Assembly (NCBI GenBank): GCA_020638655.1
Contig: JACKIC010000003.1
Location: 372,001-436,000, forward strand
DNA from: Planctomycetota bacterium
GTDB lineage: Bacteria; Planctomycetota; UBA1135; UBA2386
Direction: 5' to 3'
Length of the DNA stretch: 64,000 bases
Shown: piece by piece, positions 8,502 to 17,958 of the stretch
How the letters are laid out: each line of letters opens with the position of its first letter
Position numbering within the stretch: position 1 is the stretch's first letter
The notes under the pieces: model-generated
The model's database searches: none
Seen by the model: the letters and a program-made list of their open reading frames with translations, nothing else
What the model was told of the DNA's origin: nothing
Made by a program: the position numbers and the translations under genes

Positions 8502-11240
8502 GTGAGCAAGGCATCAACCGTGGAATCCGAACCGAAGTCGCGCAAGCGGGGCACCCGCTTCGTGCCCCTCGAAGACGTGCCTGGCCCGGGCCTGTCCCAG
8601 CGCTCGCGCGAGGTCGTCGCCCTGGCGCTCTGCGGCGCGGCGCTCTACGCGATGTTGTGCCTGGCGACGTTCCGGCTCGCCGAGCTCGACGCGCCGGTGC
8701 CGACCGGCGGCATGCAGAACCTCGGCGGCGCCGTCGGCTACTACCTCGCCCACGGCTTCGCGCGCACCCTGGGCCTTGCGGGCTGGATCCCGTGGTTGCT
8801 GCTGCTCGGCGGCGCGATGGCGCTGTTCCTCGGTCGCTGCGTCAACCGTCTGGTCATCAAGGTGCTGGGCGCGGTGGTGTTCTCGGCCATGCTGGCGATC
8901 CTGTTCGCGGGCGCCGACGGCCGCGCCGGCGTGCGTGAGATCACGCCGTGGGGCGCGGGTGGCGTCTTCGGCGCGTTCCTGTCGCCGCGGCTCGAAGCCG
9001 CGTTCGGCGGCACCGGCCGCCTGTTGCTGGTGGGCTTCGGCTCGCTGGTCTCCTTCCTGCTCGCGACCGAGTGGATGTTCTCGCAGCTGTTGTTGCGCGC
9101 CGTCGCTGCGCTCGAGGTGTTGTGGCGACGCCTGCGTCGCGAACCGCAGGCGCTCGCCGCCGGCGCCGACGTCGGCGGTGACGTCGCCGCGCTGTTGGAC
9201 GAGCCGGAGGAAGCGGCGCCGCGGCGCTCCCGCCGCAGTCGGCGCAAGGACCTGCAGGCCGCCGTCCCGGACGCGGATGCGGCCGTCGGCGACGGAGACG
9301 AGGACGACGAGGCGGGCGCCGAGGACGAGGACGCGGGCGCGCCGCCGCGGCGCCGCCGCCGCCGGGGCAAGGCTGCTGCCGAGGCCGCGGACGCGGACGA
9401 GGCCGAGGCCGAGGGGGCGCAGGACGACCCGGAAAGTGACGAGGATGGCGAGGAGGCCGGGGCCACCGATGCGGAGGCCGCCTCGGCCGACGACGCCGCG
9501 ACCGACGAAGCCGAAGACAAGGAAGGAGCTGCGGCCGCGCCGCCGGTGACGCGGGTGCCGATCGTCGTCCGTCCGCGTCCCAAGCCCAAACCGCGGCCGC
9601 GCAAGGCGGCCCAGTCCACCCTGCCGTTCGACGAGGCCTATCCGTTCCCGCCGGTCGAACTGTTCCAGGAGTCGTTGCAGAACGACGTCACCGAGACCTC
9701 CGAGGTGCTGCAGCGCGGCGGCGAGGCGATCGTCAGCAAGCTCGCCAACTTCAACATGAAGTGCGAGATCGTCGCCGCCTCGGTCGGGCCGGCGGTGACG
9801 CAGTACGAGATCCGCCTCGAGGAGGGCATCCGCGTCAACAAGCTGCAGGGCTTCGAACTCGACCTCGCGGCGGCGCTCAAGGCGGTGTCGGTGCGCGTCG
9901 TCGCGCCGATCCCGGGCAAGGACACGATCGGCATCGAGGTGCCCAACGGCTCGCGCCAGAAGGTGTTCATGCGCGATCTGCTCGAGCAGTTCGGGCGCAG
10001 CGAGGACCGGGCGATTCCCCTGTTCCTGGGCAAGGACGTGGCCGGCAACCCGATCGTCGAGGACCTGGCGCGCATGCCGCACCTGCTGATCGCGGGCACC
10101 ACGGGCTCGGGCAAGTCGGTCTGCATCAACACGATCCTGCTGTCGATCCTGATGACGCGCACGCCGCGGCAGGTGCAGCTGATCCTGGTCGACCCGAAGA
10201 TGGTCGAGCTGCAGGCCTACAAGCAGGTCCCGCACCTGTGCTGCGACGTCGTCACCAACATGAAGAAGGCGCCGGCGGTGCTGCAGTGGGCCGTCGACGA
10301 GATGGAGAACCGCTACGCGATGCTGTCGGCCGCGGGCGTCAACCACATCAAGAACTACAACCGCCTCGGCGAGCAGGAGCTCAAGAAGCGCCTGCAGCGC
10401 GATCCGCCGCCCGACCGCATCCACCTGCCGTACATCGTGATCGTCATCGACGAGTTCGCCGATCTGATGAACGTGGCGCAGAACGAGGTCGAGGAGTCGA
10501 TCCAGCGCCTGGCGCAGAAGTCGCGCGCGGTCGGCATGCACGTGATCCTCGCGACGCAGCGGCCGAGCAGCGACGTGATCACGGGCATCATCAAGGCCAA
10601 CCTGCCGTGCCAGGTCGCGTTCAAGGTCAACCGCAAGATCGACTCGCGCGTGATCCTCGACAGCAACGGCGCCGAGAAGCTGCTCGGCCACGGCGACATG
10701 CTCTACATGCCGCCCGGCGGCGCGGCGCTGATCCGCGCCCAGGGCACGTTCGTCGCCGACGACGAGCAGCAGTCGGTGGTGCGCTTCCTCGAGGAGCACG
10801 GCCAGCGGCCGAGCTTCAACCCGGCGCTGGTGCAGACCCAGACCAGCTCGCGCTCTTCGGGCGCGAGCCGCGACGAGCTGTATCCCAAGGCCGTCGAGGT
10901 GATCCTCGGCCAGCAGCGCGGCTCGGCGACGCTGATCCAGCGCGCGCTCGGCGTCGGCTACACGCGGGCCACGCGCCTGCTCGAGCTCATGGAGGAGGAC
11001 GGGCTGGTCGGTGCGTTCGTGGGCGCCAAGGCGCGCGAGGTGCTGATGACGCTCGAGGAATACCAGCAGCGCGAGCTGCTGCTCGAAGAGGAGCTCGCGG
11101 CGATCGACGCCGGTGAGGACGCCTTCGATGCCGACGCGCCCGAGGACGACGCCGCGGAAGCGGTCGAGGGGGACGCCGAAGGCGACGCGGCCGCGGGCGA
11201 GGACGAGGATTCGCCGGCGCCGGTCGAGGACCCGGCCTGA
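8502..11240 (+). CDS. ftsK: FtsK/SpoIIIE DNA translocase
   Basis: 912 residues from the GTG at 8502. The N-terminus has four TM helices (~38-58, 90-112, 118-137, 170-190). A strongly acidic, low-complexity linker (~215-375) is followed by the motor: Walker A 'GTTGSGKS' at 532-539 and Walker B 'YIVIVIDE' with D650-E651. A winged-helix gamma domain (~785-850, 'LIQRALGVGYTRATRLLELM') would read polar DNA motifs, and an acidic tail ends the protein. It pumps chromosomal DNA through the division septum and activates dimer resolution at dif. It sits between coaB and a motor-less look-alike (next gene), which is not a known arrangement to me. Confidence 0.96.
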   Translation: MSKASTVESEPKSRKRGTRFVPLEDVPGPGLSQRSREVVALALCGAALYAMLCLATFRLAELDAPVPTGGMQNLGGAVGYYLAHGFARTLGLAGWIPWLLLLGGAMALFLGRCVNRLVIKVLGAVVFSAMLAILFAGADGRAGVREITPWGAGGVFGAFLSPRLEAAFGGTGRLLLVGFGSLVSFLLATEWMFSQLLLRAVAALEVLWRRLRREPQALAAGADVGGDVAALLDEPEEAAPRRSRRSRRKDLQAAVPDADAAVGDGDEDDEAGAEDEDAGAPPRRRRRRGKAAAEAADADEAEAEGAQDDPESDEDGEEAGATDAEAASADDAATDEAEDKEGAAAAPPVTRVPIVVRPRPKPKPRPRKAAQSTLPFDEAYPFPPVELFQESLQNDVTETSEVLQRGGEAIVSKLANFNMKCEIVAASVGPAVTQYEIRLEEGIRVNKLQGFELDLAAALKAVSVRVVAPIPGKDTIGIEVPNGSRQKVFMRDLLEQFGRSEDRAIPLFLGKDVAGNPIVEDLARMPHLLIAGTTGSGKSVCINTILLSILMTRTPRQVQLILVDPKMVELQAYKQVPHLCCDVVTNMKKAPAVLQWAVDEMENRYAMLSAAGVNHIKNYNRLGEQELKKRLQRDPPPDRIHLPYIVIVIDEFADLMNVAQNEVEESIQRLAQKSRAVGMHVILATQRPSSDVITGIIKANLPCQVAFKVNRKIDSRVILDSNGAEKLLGHGDMLYMPPGGAALIRAQGTFVADDEQQSVVRFLEEHGQRPSFNPALVQTQTSSRSSGASRDELYPKAVEVILGQQRGSATLIQRALGVGYTRATRLLELMEEDGLVGAFVGAKAREVLMTLEEYQQRELLLEEELAAIDAGEDAFDADAPEDDAAEAVEGDAEGDAAAGEDEDSPAPVEDPA

Positions 11241-11396
11241 TCGGGATCGGGCTCGGCGTCTCCTGCCGCTCCGGCACCCCTTGCGGTCACGCAGGTTGCT
11301 TGCCGCTGTCGCTTGTAGGTCGGTCGCGACCTCGTTAGAGTCCGCCCGAGCGTCCGATGTGACCGGACGCTTGGGACCGACGCCCGTGGAGGGGCC

Positions 11397-13175
11397 ATGA
11401 CCGTGAATCTGCTGGGCCAGCAAGAGAGCGATAGTTCGTCGCGCACCGTCGCCGAGCGGCTGATGCCGCTGCTGCCGATCGGGCTGGCGATGTTCACGTT
11501 GTCGGCGCTGCTCTACTACCACCTGCGGCACGACGCCCTCGACGTGCAGTCGCCGCTGCAGCTGCTCGTCGCCTGGGTCTACCGCAGCTTCGGGTTCGCG
11601 CCGTCGTTCCTCGGCTTCCTGCTGCTGCTGACCTGGGGCTCGATCTGGTTCGTCACCGGCGCCTGTGAGCGGCCGCTGGCGCGCCTCTCGCGCCTGTTCG
11701 CGATGGTGGTCATGCTCGGCGTGTTCTTGAACCTCGGCGACGGCGGGGTCAGCCCGGCGTTCCACAAGGGTGAACTGGGCGCGTGGCTGGGCGGCGTGCT
11801 GGTGGCGACCATCGGCTACTACCCGAGCCTGATCGCGGTCTGGGCGATCACCGTGGCCGCGCTGCTATTGGCGACGGACTTCTTCTTCCGCGACGCCTTC
11901 GAGAAGCTGCGCGAGGGCGCTCGCCACGAAGTGGGCGTCGAGTCCGAGGTCACCGATCACCTCAAGGGCCTCGCGGCCAGCGCCGCGACCTCGGCTTCGA
12001 GGGGCGCCGTCGTCACCGGTGCCGTCAGCACGGATTCCGCGCGCATCGCGTCGGCGACGGCCGCGGAGGAGCTCGACGACGAGGTGGTGCCCGAGGCTTT
12101 CGTCGGCGCCGATGCCGACGAGGTCGAGGTGCAGCCGGAGGTCGAGGACGTCGAGGCGCAGCTGCCGCCGTCGCGGCCGTCGCGCCGGGTCTCCTACTTC
12201 GAGCGTCGCCGCGGTTCGCCGCCGCTCGACGAGGAGGACGGTGGTTGGGTGCCGCGGGCGCCCGAGAACCAGGACATCGACAACCCCGAGATCGAGTCCG
12301 ATGCGGCGTTGGCCGAGGCCGCTGCGACCGGCGAAGACGGGCCCGTCGAGGGTTCCCTGGCCGAGAACGAGGAGTTCCTCGTCATCGACGAGCAGGCCGA
12401 GGACGAGACCGAGGGTCGGGATCCCGGGGTGCCGCGCTCGCTCGCCGCGGACTGGTTCCCCGAGGCGCGTGCGGAAGACCGTGCGGAACAAGAAGACCGT
12501 GCGGAACAAGCCGACGAGGCCGATTCCGACGAGGAAGATGCCGACGACGCCGAGGACGTACGGGGCGAAGCGGACGACGTCACCGCGAAGGCCGAGGAGG
12601 CTGCGTCCCTCACCGAGGAATTCGAGCCGCCGGTGGCCCTGCCGCTGCCCGAATCCCTCGAGGTGGCAGCGTCGGAGGACGACGAGGAGCTGGACGAGGA
12701 AGAGCTCGCCGACGAGGACCTGGTCGATGAGGATCTGGTCGGCGAACCGCTGAGCGAAGACGAGTCGGCATACGCCGAGGCCGAGGCCGAGGCCGAGGAC
12801 GCCGAGGCCGAGGACGTCGAGTCCGAGGACGTCGAAGCCGACGAAGTGATCGCGCGATCCGACGAGGATCGCGACGCGGAAGGTGGGGACCGGGAGATGG
12901 TTGCGCGTGGCGAGCCCACGGTTTCGATCCCGCGCCCGCAGACCCCGCCGCAGGTTCCGGCCCGCCAGCAGCGCCTGTTCGGCGAGCAGCTCGATGCCGC
13001 CCTGGTCGAAGATGCGACCCAGCTCGTGCTCGAGTCGCGCCGCGCGAGCGCGGCGATGCTGCAGCGCAAGCTCCGGGTCGACTTCGACACCGCGCGGCAG
13101 CTGCTGGCCGAATTGGCCAGGCTCGGGATCCTCGAGCTCGACGAGGACGCTGTGCAGGGTCGTCTGCTGCGCTGA
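11397..13175 (+). CDS. Motor-less FtsK-like protein (4TM domain + acidic linker + gamma-like winged helix)
   Basis: 592 residues. Four to five TM helices fill ~20-170; the last segment ('GELGAWLGGVL' ... 'LLLATDFFF') parallels FtsK TM4 next door ('GGVFGAFLSPRL' ... 'FLLATEWMF'). Residues ~180-515 are an Asp/Glu-rich linker with tandem AEAEAED-type runs. The C-terminus (~530-580, 'ASAAMLQRKLRVDFDTARQL') matches the FtsK gamma domain pattern of helix, 'S..LLQR.L...Y..A..L', helix, 'G.L'. There is no Walker A, Walker B or other ATPase segment. GGAGGGG at 11388-11394 precedes the ATG. Inference: a paralogue of the upstream ftsK that lost its motor and could bind the same DNA motifs at the membrane. 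Confidence 0.8.
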   Translation: MTVNLLGQQESDSSSRTVAERLMPLLPIGLAMFTLSALLYYHLRHDALDVQSPLQLLVAWVYRSFGFAPSFLGFLLLLTWGSIWFVTGACERPLARLSRLFAMVVMLGVFLNLGDGGVSPAFHKGELGAWLGGVLVATIGYYPSLIAVWAITVAALLLATDFFFRDAFEKLREGARHEVGVESEVTDHLKGLAASAATSASRGAVVTGAVSTDSARIASATAAEELDDEVVPEAFVGADADEVEVQPEVEDVEAQLPPSRPSRRVSYFERRRGSPPLDEEDGGWVPRAPENQDIDNPEIESDAALAEAAATGEDGPVEGSLAENEEFLVIDEQAEDETEGRDPGVPRSLAADWFPEARAEDRAEQEDRAEQADEADSDEEDADDAEDVRGEADDVTAKAEEAASLTEEFEPPVALPLPESLEVAASEDDEELDEEELADEDLVDEDLVGEPLSEDESAYAEAEAEAEDAEAEDVESEDVEADEVIARSDEDRDAEGGDREMVARGEPTVSIPRPQTPPQVPARQQRLFGEQLDAALVEDATQLVLESRRASAAMLQRKLRVDFDTARQLLAELARLGILELDEDAVQGRLLR

Positions 13176-13296
13176 GCGGGTCGCCTGCTGGGCTGGGCGC
13201 GGTTTCTCCCCAGGACTCCACGCAAACTCACAGGCACTCCACCAGCTCGCGTCTTGCGCGGGCGATGCCGGCGGCTACAGAGGTAGGGCGCGTTCC

Positions 13297-14646
13297 ATGG
13301 TCGACTTCCGGCAGACGTTCGATGGGCGAGGTGTGCCCCAGAATCTCGAGGCAGAGCGCTCCGTGCTGGGGGCGTTGCTGCTGCACTCCGACGCCGTCGC
13401 CGACGTGACGTTCCTCAAGGCCGAGGACTTCTACCTGCCGCGGCACCAGCTGATCTTCGAGTCGATCATCGAGACCTTCAACCGCAAGAACGCCACCGAC
13501 CCGATCGCGGTCGGCGAGCAGTTGCAGCGCGCGGGTCGGTTCGACGAGGTGGGGGGGCATCCGCAGCTGCTCGACCTGATGGAGAGCGTGGTCACGGCCG
13601 CGGGTGTCCTGCACCACGCCGAGATCGTGCGTGAGAAGGCGATCAGCCGGCGCCTGCTCGAGACCTGTCTCGACGTCGCCCGGCGCGCCTACCAGAACGA
13701 GGAGGAGGCCAAGGCCCTGCTCGACGAGGCGGAGCGGCAGATCTTCGAGATCTCCCGCATGGACAAGACCGGCGAGGCGATCAGCATCAGCGACGTGCTG
13801 CAGTCGACCTTCGAGCGCATCGACCGCCTGCGCGAGCGCGAGGGCCGCCTCACCGGCCTGGGCACCGACTACTACGACTTCGACGACATGACCGGCGGCC
13901 TGCAGCCCGGCGAGTTGATCATCGTCGCGGCGCGTCCCTCGATGGGCAAGACGAGCTTCGCGCTCAACCTGACCGAGCGCGTCGCCAACCACAAGGCTGC
14001 GGTGGCGTTCTTTTCGCTCGAAATGTCGAGCCAGCAGGTCATCCAGAACATGCTCTGCTGCCGCTCGCAGATCGACGGCCAGGCGATGCGCAAGGGCCGC
14101 ATCACCGACCAGCAGTACCGGCGGCTGCAGGAAGAGGCGGCGCGGCTCTACGAGGTGCCGATCTACGTCGACGACACGCCTGGCCTGTCGATCACCCAGC
14201 TGCGCGCCAAGTGCCGGCGTCTCAAGCAGAAGCACGGCATCGACATGGTCGTGGTCGACTACCTGCAGCTGATGTCGGCGGGCGGTCGCGTCGAGAGCCG
14301 CCAGCAGGAGATCTCGACGATTTCGCGCGGGCTCAAGGGCATCGCGCGCGAGCTGTCGGTGCCGGTGATCGCGCTGTCGCAGCTCAACCGCGACGTCGAG
14401 AACCGCGACGACCACCGCCCGCGCATGAGCGACCTGCGCGAGTCGGGTGCGATCGAGCAGGACGCGGACGTGATCATCCTGCTGCACCGCGACGAGTACT
14501 TCAAACCCACCGAGCAGAACGCCGGTCTCGCCCAGATCATCATCGCCAAGCAGCGCAACGGCCCGACCGGCGAGGTCGTGCTGCGCTTCTTCCGCGAGTA
14601 CATGCGCTTCGAGAACTTCACGCGCCGCGCCGAGCCGATGCAGTGA
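13297..14646 (+). CDS. dnaB: Replicative DNA helicase DnaB
   Basis: 449 residues from the ATG at 13297. The N-terminal collar domain (~8-110, 'GVPQNLEAERSVLGALLL') is followed by a RecA-like motor: Walker A 'RPSMGKT' at 213-219, 'FFSLEMSS' (H1a), Walker B 'MVVVDYLQLM' with D321, and the arginine-finger region 'DLRESGAIEQDADVI'. Length and order are standard, with no intein. It unwinds DNA at the replication fork. The 120 bases between it and the previous gene show no clear promoter. The gene ends 'EPMQ' and a 13-base copy of that end recurs at 14707. Confidence 0.97.
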   Translation: MVDFRQTFDGRGVPQNLEAERSVLGALLLHSDAVADVTFLKAEDFYLPRHQLIFESIIETFNRKNATDPIAVGEQLQRAGRFDEVGGHPQLLDLMESVVTAAGVLHHAEIVREKAISRRLLETCLDVARRAYQNEEEAKALLDEAERQIFEISRMDKTGEAISISDVLQSTFERIDRLREREGRLTGLGTDYYDFDDMTGGLQPGELIIVAARPSMGKTSFALNLTERVANHKAAVAFFSLEMSSQQVIQNMLCCRSQIDGQAMRKGRITDQQYRRLQEEAARLYEVPIYVDDTPGLSITQLRAKCRRLKQKHGIDMVVVDYLQLMSAGGRVESRQQEISTISRGLKGIARELSVPVIALSQLNRDVENRDDHRPRMSDLRESGAIEQDADVIILLHRDEYFKPTEQNAGLAQIIIAKQRNGPTGEVVLRFFREYMRFENFTRRAEPMQ

Positions 14647-14728
14647 CGCGGAGCGAGTCGTGACCATCTTCCGCGCGGCTGCAACAGGCTGACGCACAAC
14701 CGAAGGCCGATGCAGTGAGCCAACCATC

Positions 14729-17383
14729 GTGAACAAGCAGGTCGCAGCCTTGGTGCTGTGCCAGCTCGCTGCGGCGGCCGCGGTGCTGCGTGCCCAGGAG
14801 AAGCCGCCCCCGGGGCAGGAGCCGGCGCCCCAGGTGCCCGGCGCCCGCGTCGACACGCAGGGTGACGTGCTGATCGACGATGCGGTGCGCGCGCTCGAGA
14901 AGCGCACGGTGCGCTCGATCCAGTTCGCCCGGGCGGAGGGGCGCGGCGACCCCAAGATGCTCGACGAGGCCGCCAGCGAGCCGCTGGTGCGCAGCCTGAT
15001 GACCCGCGTCGGGCAGCCGTTCGAGGCGCGCAAGGTCACCAACGACTGCACCAACCTGTGGGAGGAGCGCCGGCTCGTGGTCAGCGCCTACGTGCTCGCC
15101 GTCGACGCCGACGTGCAGATCACCTACGTCGTCGAACAGGAGGTCGAGGTCTACAGCTCGATCGACTTCAAGGGGCTCGACAAGCTCGACCGGCGCACCG
15201 TCAACGACCTGCTCGGCATCGACGTCGGTCGGCAGGTCACCGCCACCGAGGCGCGGGCGATGCGCAAGGTGCTGCTGGCGCGCTACGCGCGCGACGGCTT
15301 CCCGTTCGCCAGCATCGACTTGGTGGAACAGCCGGTGGCGGCGCCGCCTTCGGGCGTCGTGCCCGGCGCGCGCGCGGACAAGTCGCTGCAGTTCCGCGTC
15401 GACGAGGGGCCGCGCGTCACCGTGCGCTCGCTCGAGTTCTTCGGCAACCACTCGTTCCCGGGTGAGCCGCCGCTGGGCTTCCTCGGCGCCGCCGACTACC
15501 TGGCGCGCGACGCGCGCATCCAGAGCGATCCGGCGTGGGGGCTCGTGAGCGGTGGTTACTACAGCCGCGAGATCCTCGACGAGGACCTCGACCGGCTGCG
15601 GCTGTTCTACCGCAGCCGCGGCTTTCTCGACGCCACGGTCGACGTCGCGGACGTGCGCTACAGCGACGACCGCACCAAGGTGGACATCAAACTCGTCATC
15701 GACGAGGGCGTTCGCTACAAGATCAAGTCGGTGCGCATCGAGCACCTCGACGAGTTCGGCGCGCCGATCACGGGCGCGCCGCTCTACTCTCCCGAGGAGA
15801 TCGCCAAGGAGCTCAAGGTGCAGCCCGGCGAGTTCTACGACTTCGGGCGGCTGCAGCGGGACTGGCTGGCGATCCAGGAGTTCTACGGCCAGCGCGGTCA
15901 CCCGCCGTCGTCCTTCCCAGGCATGACCGAGGTGCCCAGGCCTTGCCGCGTGCTGTGGCCGGCCAAGGAGAACTACGCCGAGGGCGCCGAGGTGGAGGTC
16001 ACCTTCCAGGTCATCGAGGGTCTGCCCAAGCGGCTCCAGGACGTGGTGATCCGCGGCAACCGCTTCACGCGCGATCCGGTGATCCGGCGCCGCGTGCGCG
16101 TGCTGCCGGGCGAACGCATCGACATGCGCGAGGTGCAGCGCTCGCTGCGCAACCTCGAGCAGACCCGCTACTTCCAGGACCCGGTGACGCTGCGCGGGCC
16201 GCGCATGCAGCTCGAGAAGGTCGACGGCGGCTCGGAGGAGTTCGTCAACCTGGGCATCGACCTCGCCGACGCGCCGACCGGCGAGCTGCGGTGGGGCGTG
16301 GGCATCAGCACCGGCCAGGGCGCGCAGGCGTCGCTGACGTTCAACAAGCGCAACTTCGACCTGTGGGACCCGCCCAGCACCTGGAACCCCGCCGACGCGA
16401 TCGGCGAGGTGCTCGACAACGAGGCATTCCACGGCGGCGGCCAGACCTTCGCGATGCTGCTCGCCCCCGGCAGCAAGTACAGCCAGTTCCGCGTCAGCTG
16501 GACCGAGCCCGACATCTTCAACGAGCACTTCGACACCCACGAACTGCGCGTCGCCGGCGAGCGCCTGATTCGTCGGCTGCCCGATGGCTACACCAGCGAC
16601 ACCCTGCAGGGTGAGGTCGGCCTGTCGCGCTACTTCACCGACGAGTTCAACGTCGGCGTGTCGCTGCGCGAATCGTCGGTGACGATCAAGGACCTGGCCC
16701 CGGACGCGACCTCGATCGCCTACGACGCCGAAGGGCTGACGGAGCTGCGCGGCATCCGCCTGGGGGCGCGTTACCGCGACTTCGACGACTACCGGCGGCC
16801 GACCAAGGGCTTCGAGGCCGGGCTCTCGGTCGAGATGATCGGCGGCTTCCTCGGCGGCGAGGAGGACATGGTCAAGTTCGACCATTCGATGCACATCTAC
16901 CTGCCGATCCGCGAGAACGAGATGGGGCACCGCACCGTGCTGCACCTCGAGCACCGCTTCGGCCTGGGTGACCCGTTCGGCCAGAGCGACGACGTGTTCC
17001 TGACCGAGCGCTTCTACATGGGCGGCGCCAACCTGCGCGGCTTCGACTACCGCCGCGCCGGGCCGAGCCAGTTCGGGCGGCCGTTCGGCGGCGAGGCCAT
17101 CTATACCGCGACGGCGGAGGTCTATGTGCCGCTCGTCGCGACGCGGCTCGACGGCGAGGTGCGCGACCGCGAACTGCTGCGCGGCGTGGTGTTCACCGAC
17201 ATCGGCCTGCTCGGCCTGTCGATCGACGATCCGACCTTCCGCGAGCTGCGCGGCAGCTGGGGCGTGGGCCTGCGCATCGAGGTCCCGGTGCTGGAGCTGC
17301 CGATCGCGCTCGACGTGGGCTGGCCGTGGGCGTACGAAGAGACCGACGACCGTCGTCAGTTCTACTTCTCGATCGCCCGTTGA
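14729..17383 (+). CDS. bamA: Outer-membrane protein assembly factor BamA (Omp85)
   Basis: 884 residues from the GTG at 14729. A signal peptide (~1-22, ending 'VLRAQ') precedes five POTRA-like domains (~58-520; the last begins 'LQDVVIRGNRFTRDPVIRRR'). A 16-strand barrel of the surface-antigen family fills the rest. The conserved loop-6 motif is seen as 'GGANLRGFDYR' (about R769), and the chain ends with an aromatic beta-signal-like strand ('QFYFSIAR'). It inserts beta-barrel proteins into the outer membrane and is direct evidence for a diderm cell. The following Nudix gene starts at or just after its stop codon. Confidence 0.95.
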   Translation: MNKQVAALVLCQLAAAAAVLRAQEKPPPGQEPAPQVPGARVDTQGDVLIDDAVRALEKRTVRSIQFARAEGRGDPKMLDEAASEPLVRSLMTRVGQPFEARKVTNDCTNLWEERRLVVSAYVLAVDADVQITYVVEQEVEVYSSIDFKGLDKLDRRTVNDLLGIDVGRQVTATEARAMRKVLLARYARDGFPFASIDLVEQPVAAPPSGVVPGARADKSLQFRVDEGPRVTVRSLEFFGNHSFPGEPPLGFLGAADYLARDARIQSDPAWGLVSGGYYSREILDEDLDRLRLFYRSRGFLDATVDVADVRYSDDRTKVDIKLVIDEGVRYKIKSVRIEHLDEFGAPITGAPLYSPEEIAKELKVQPGEFYDFGRLQRDWLAIQEFYGQRGHPPSSFPGMTEVPRPCRVLWPAKENYAEGAEVEVTFQVIEGLPKRLQDVVIRGNRFTRDPVIRRRVRVLPGERIDMREVQRSLRNLEQTRYFQDPVTLRGPRMQLEKVDGGSEEFVNLGIDLADAPTGELRWGVGISTGQGAQASLTFNKRNFDLWDPPSTWNPADAIGEVLDNEAFHGGGQTFAMLLAPGSKYSQFRVSWTEPDIFNEHFDTHELRVAGERLIRRLPDGYTSDTLQGEVGLSRYFTDEFNVGVSLRESSVTIKDLAPDATSIAYDAEGLTELRGIRLGARYRDFDDYRRPTKGFEAGLSVEMIGGFLGGEEDMVKFDHSMHIYLPIRENEMGHRTVLHLEHRFGLGDPFGQSDDVFLTERFYMGGANLRGFDYRRAGPSQFGRPFGGEAIYTATAEVYVPLVATRLDGEVRDRELLRGVVFTDIGLLGLSIDDPTFRELRGSWGVGLRIEVPVLELPIALDVGWPWAYEETDDRRQFYFSIAR

Positions 17384-17388
17384 GTCAG

Positions 17389-17958
17389 GTGAGCACCGAC
17401 AGCACCGGTTCCCAGCCGCCGTTCACGCGCCTGTCGCGCGAGGTCCTCGTCGGCAACGCCTGGCACCGCTATTGCCGCGACCGCTACGTGCAGGTCGACG
17501 GCAGCGAGGGGGTCTACTACTACGTCGACATGCCGGGTTCGTGTGCCTCGATCCCGGTGTTCGCCGACGGCAGCACGGTGCTGCTGCGCGTGCGCCGCTA
17601 TCTGCTCGGCGCCGACCTGTGGGAGTTCCCGATCGGCGGCATGCAGCCCGGCGAGGATCCGCTCGCGGTGGCCCAGAAGGAGCTGCGTGAGGAGGCCGGG
17701 CTGCAGGCTGCCGACTGGCAGCCGCTCGGGCGCTTCGCGCCGTACAAGGGTGTGTCCAACGAACTCTGCCACTACTGGCTGGCGCGCCAGCTCACCGCGA
17801 CGGCGCAGGAGCTCGAGCCCAGCGAGCAGATCAGCGTGCACCGCATGCCGCTGGCCGAGGCGCGCGCCCGGCTGCTCGAACAGGACCCCGGCGACGGTCA
17901 GTCGATGGTCGGCCTGTTGCTGCTCGATCGTTGGCTCGCCGCGGGGAACACGCTGTGA
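17389..17958 (+). CDS. Nudix hydrolase (ADP-ribose pyrophosphatase-like)
   Basis: 189 residues. The Nudix box starts at G83 and contains E89 and the catalytic run 'KELREEAGL' at 97-105. The first Arg of the consensus REUXEE is Lys97 here, while the metal-binding E98, E101 and E102 are kept. The region before the box ('VLLRVRRYLLGADLWEFPIG') is typical of ADP-ribose pyrophosphatases that clear nucleotide-sugar derivatives. The GTG at 17389 is chosen; a TTG at 17380 that overlaps the bamA stop is an alternative. Its stop overlaps the next start (GTGA), so it belongs to an operon with the two genes below. Confidence 0.9.
   Translation: MSTDSTGSQPPFTRLSREVLVGNAWHRYCRDRYVQVDGSEGVYYYVDMPGSCASIPVFADGSTVLLRVRRYLLGADLWEFPIGGMQPGEDPLAVAQKELREEAGLQAADWQPLGRFAPYKGVSNELCHYWLARQLTATAQELEPSEQISVHRMPLAEARARLLEQDPGDGQSMVGLLLLDRWLAAGNTL

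Noticed and set aside
11350..11370. Hairpin GCGTCCG-N7-CGGACGC before the motor-less FtsK gene
   Set aside because: A 7-bp stem in a 70% GC genome is expected by chance, and it has no U run or clear role.
8514..11765. Minus-strand open frame of 1083 codons
   Set aside because: Antisense to ftsK; no domain, biased His/Arg/Gln composition.
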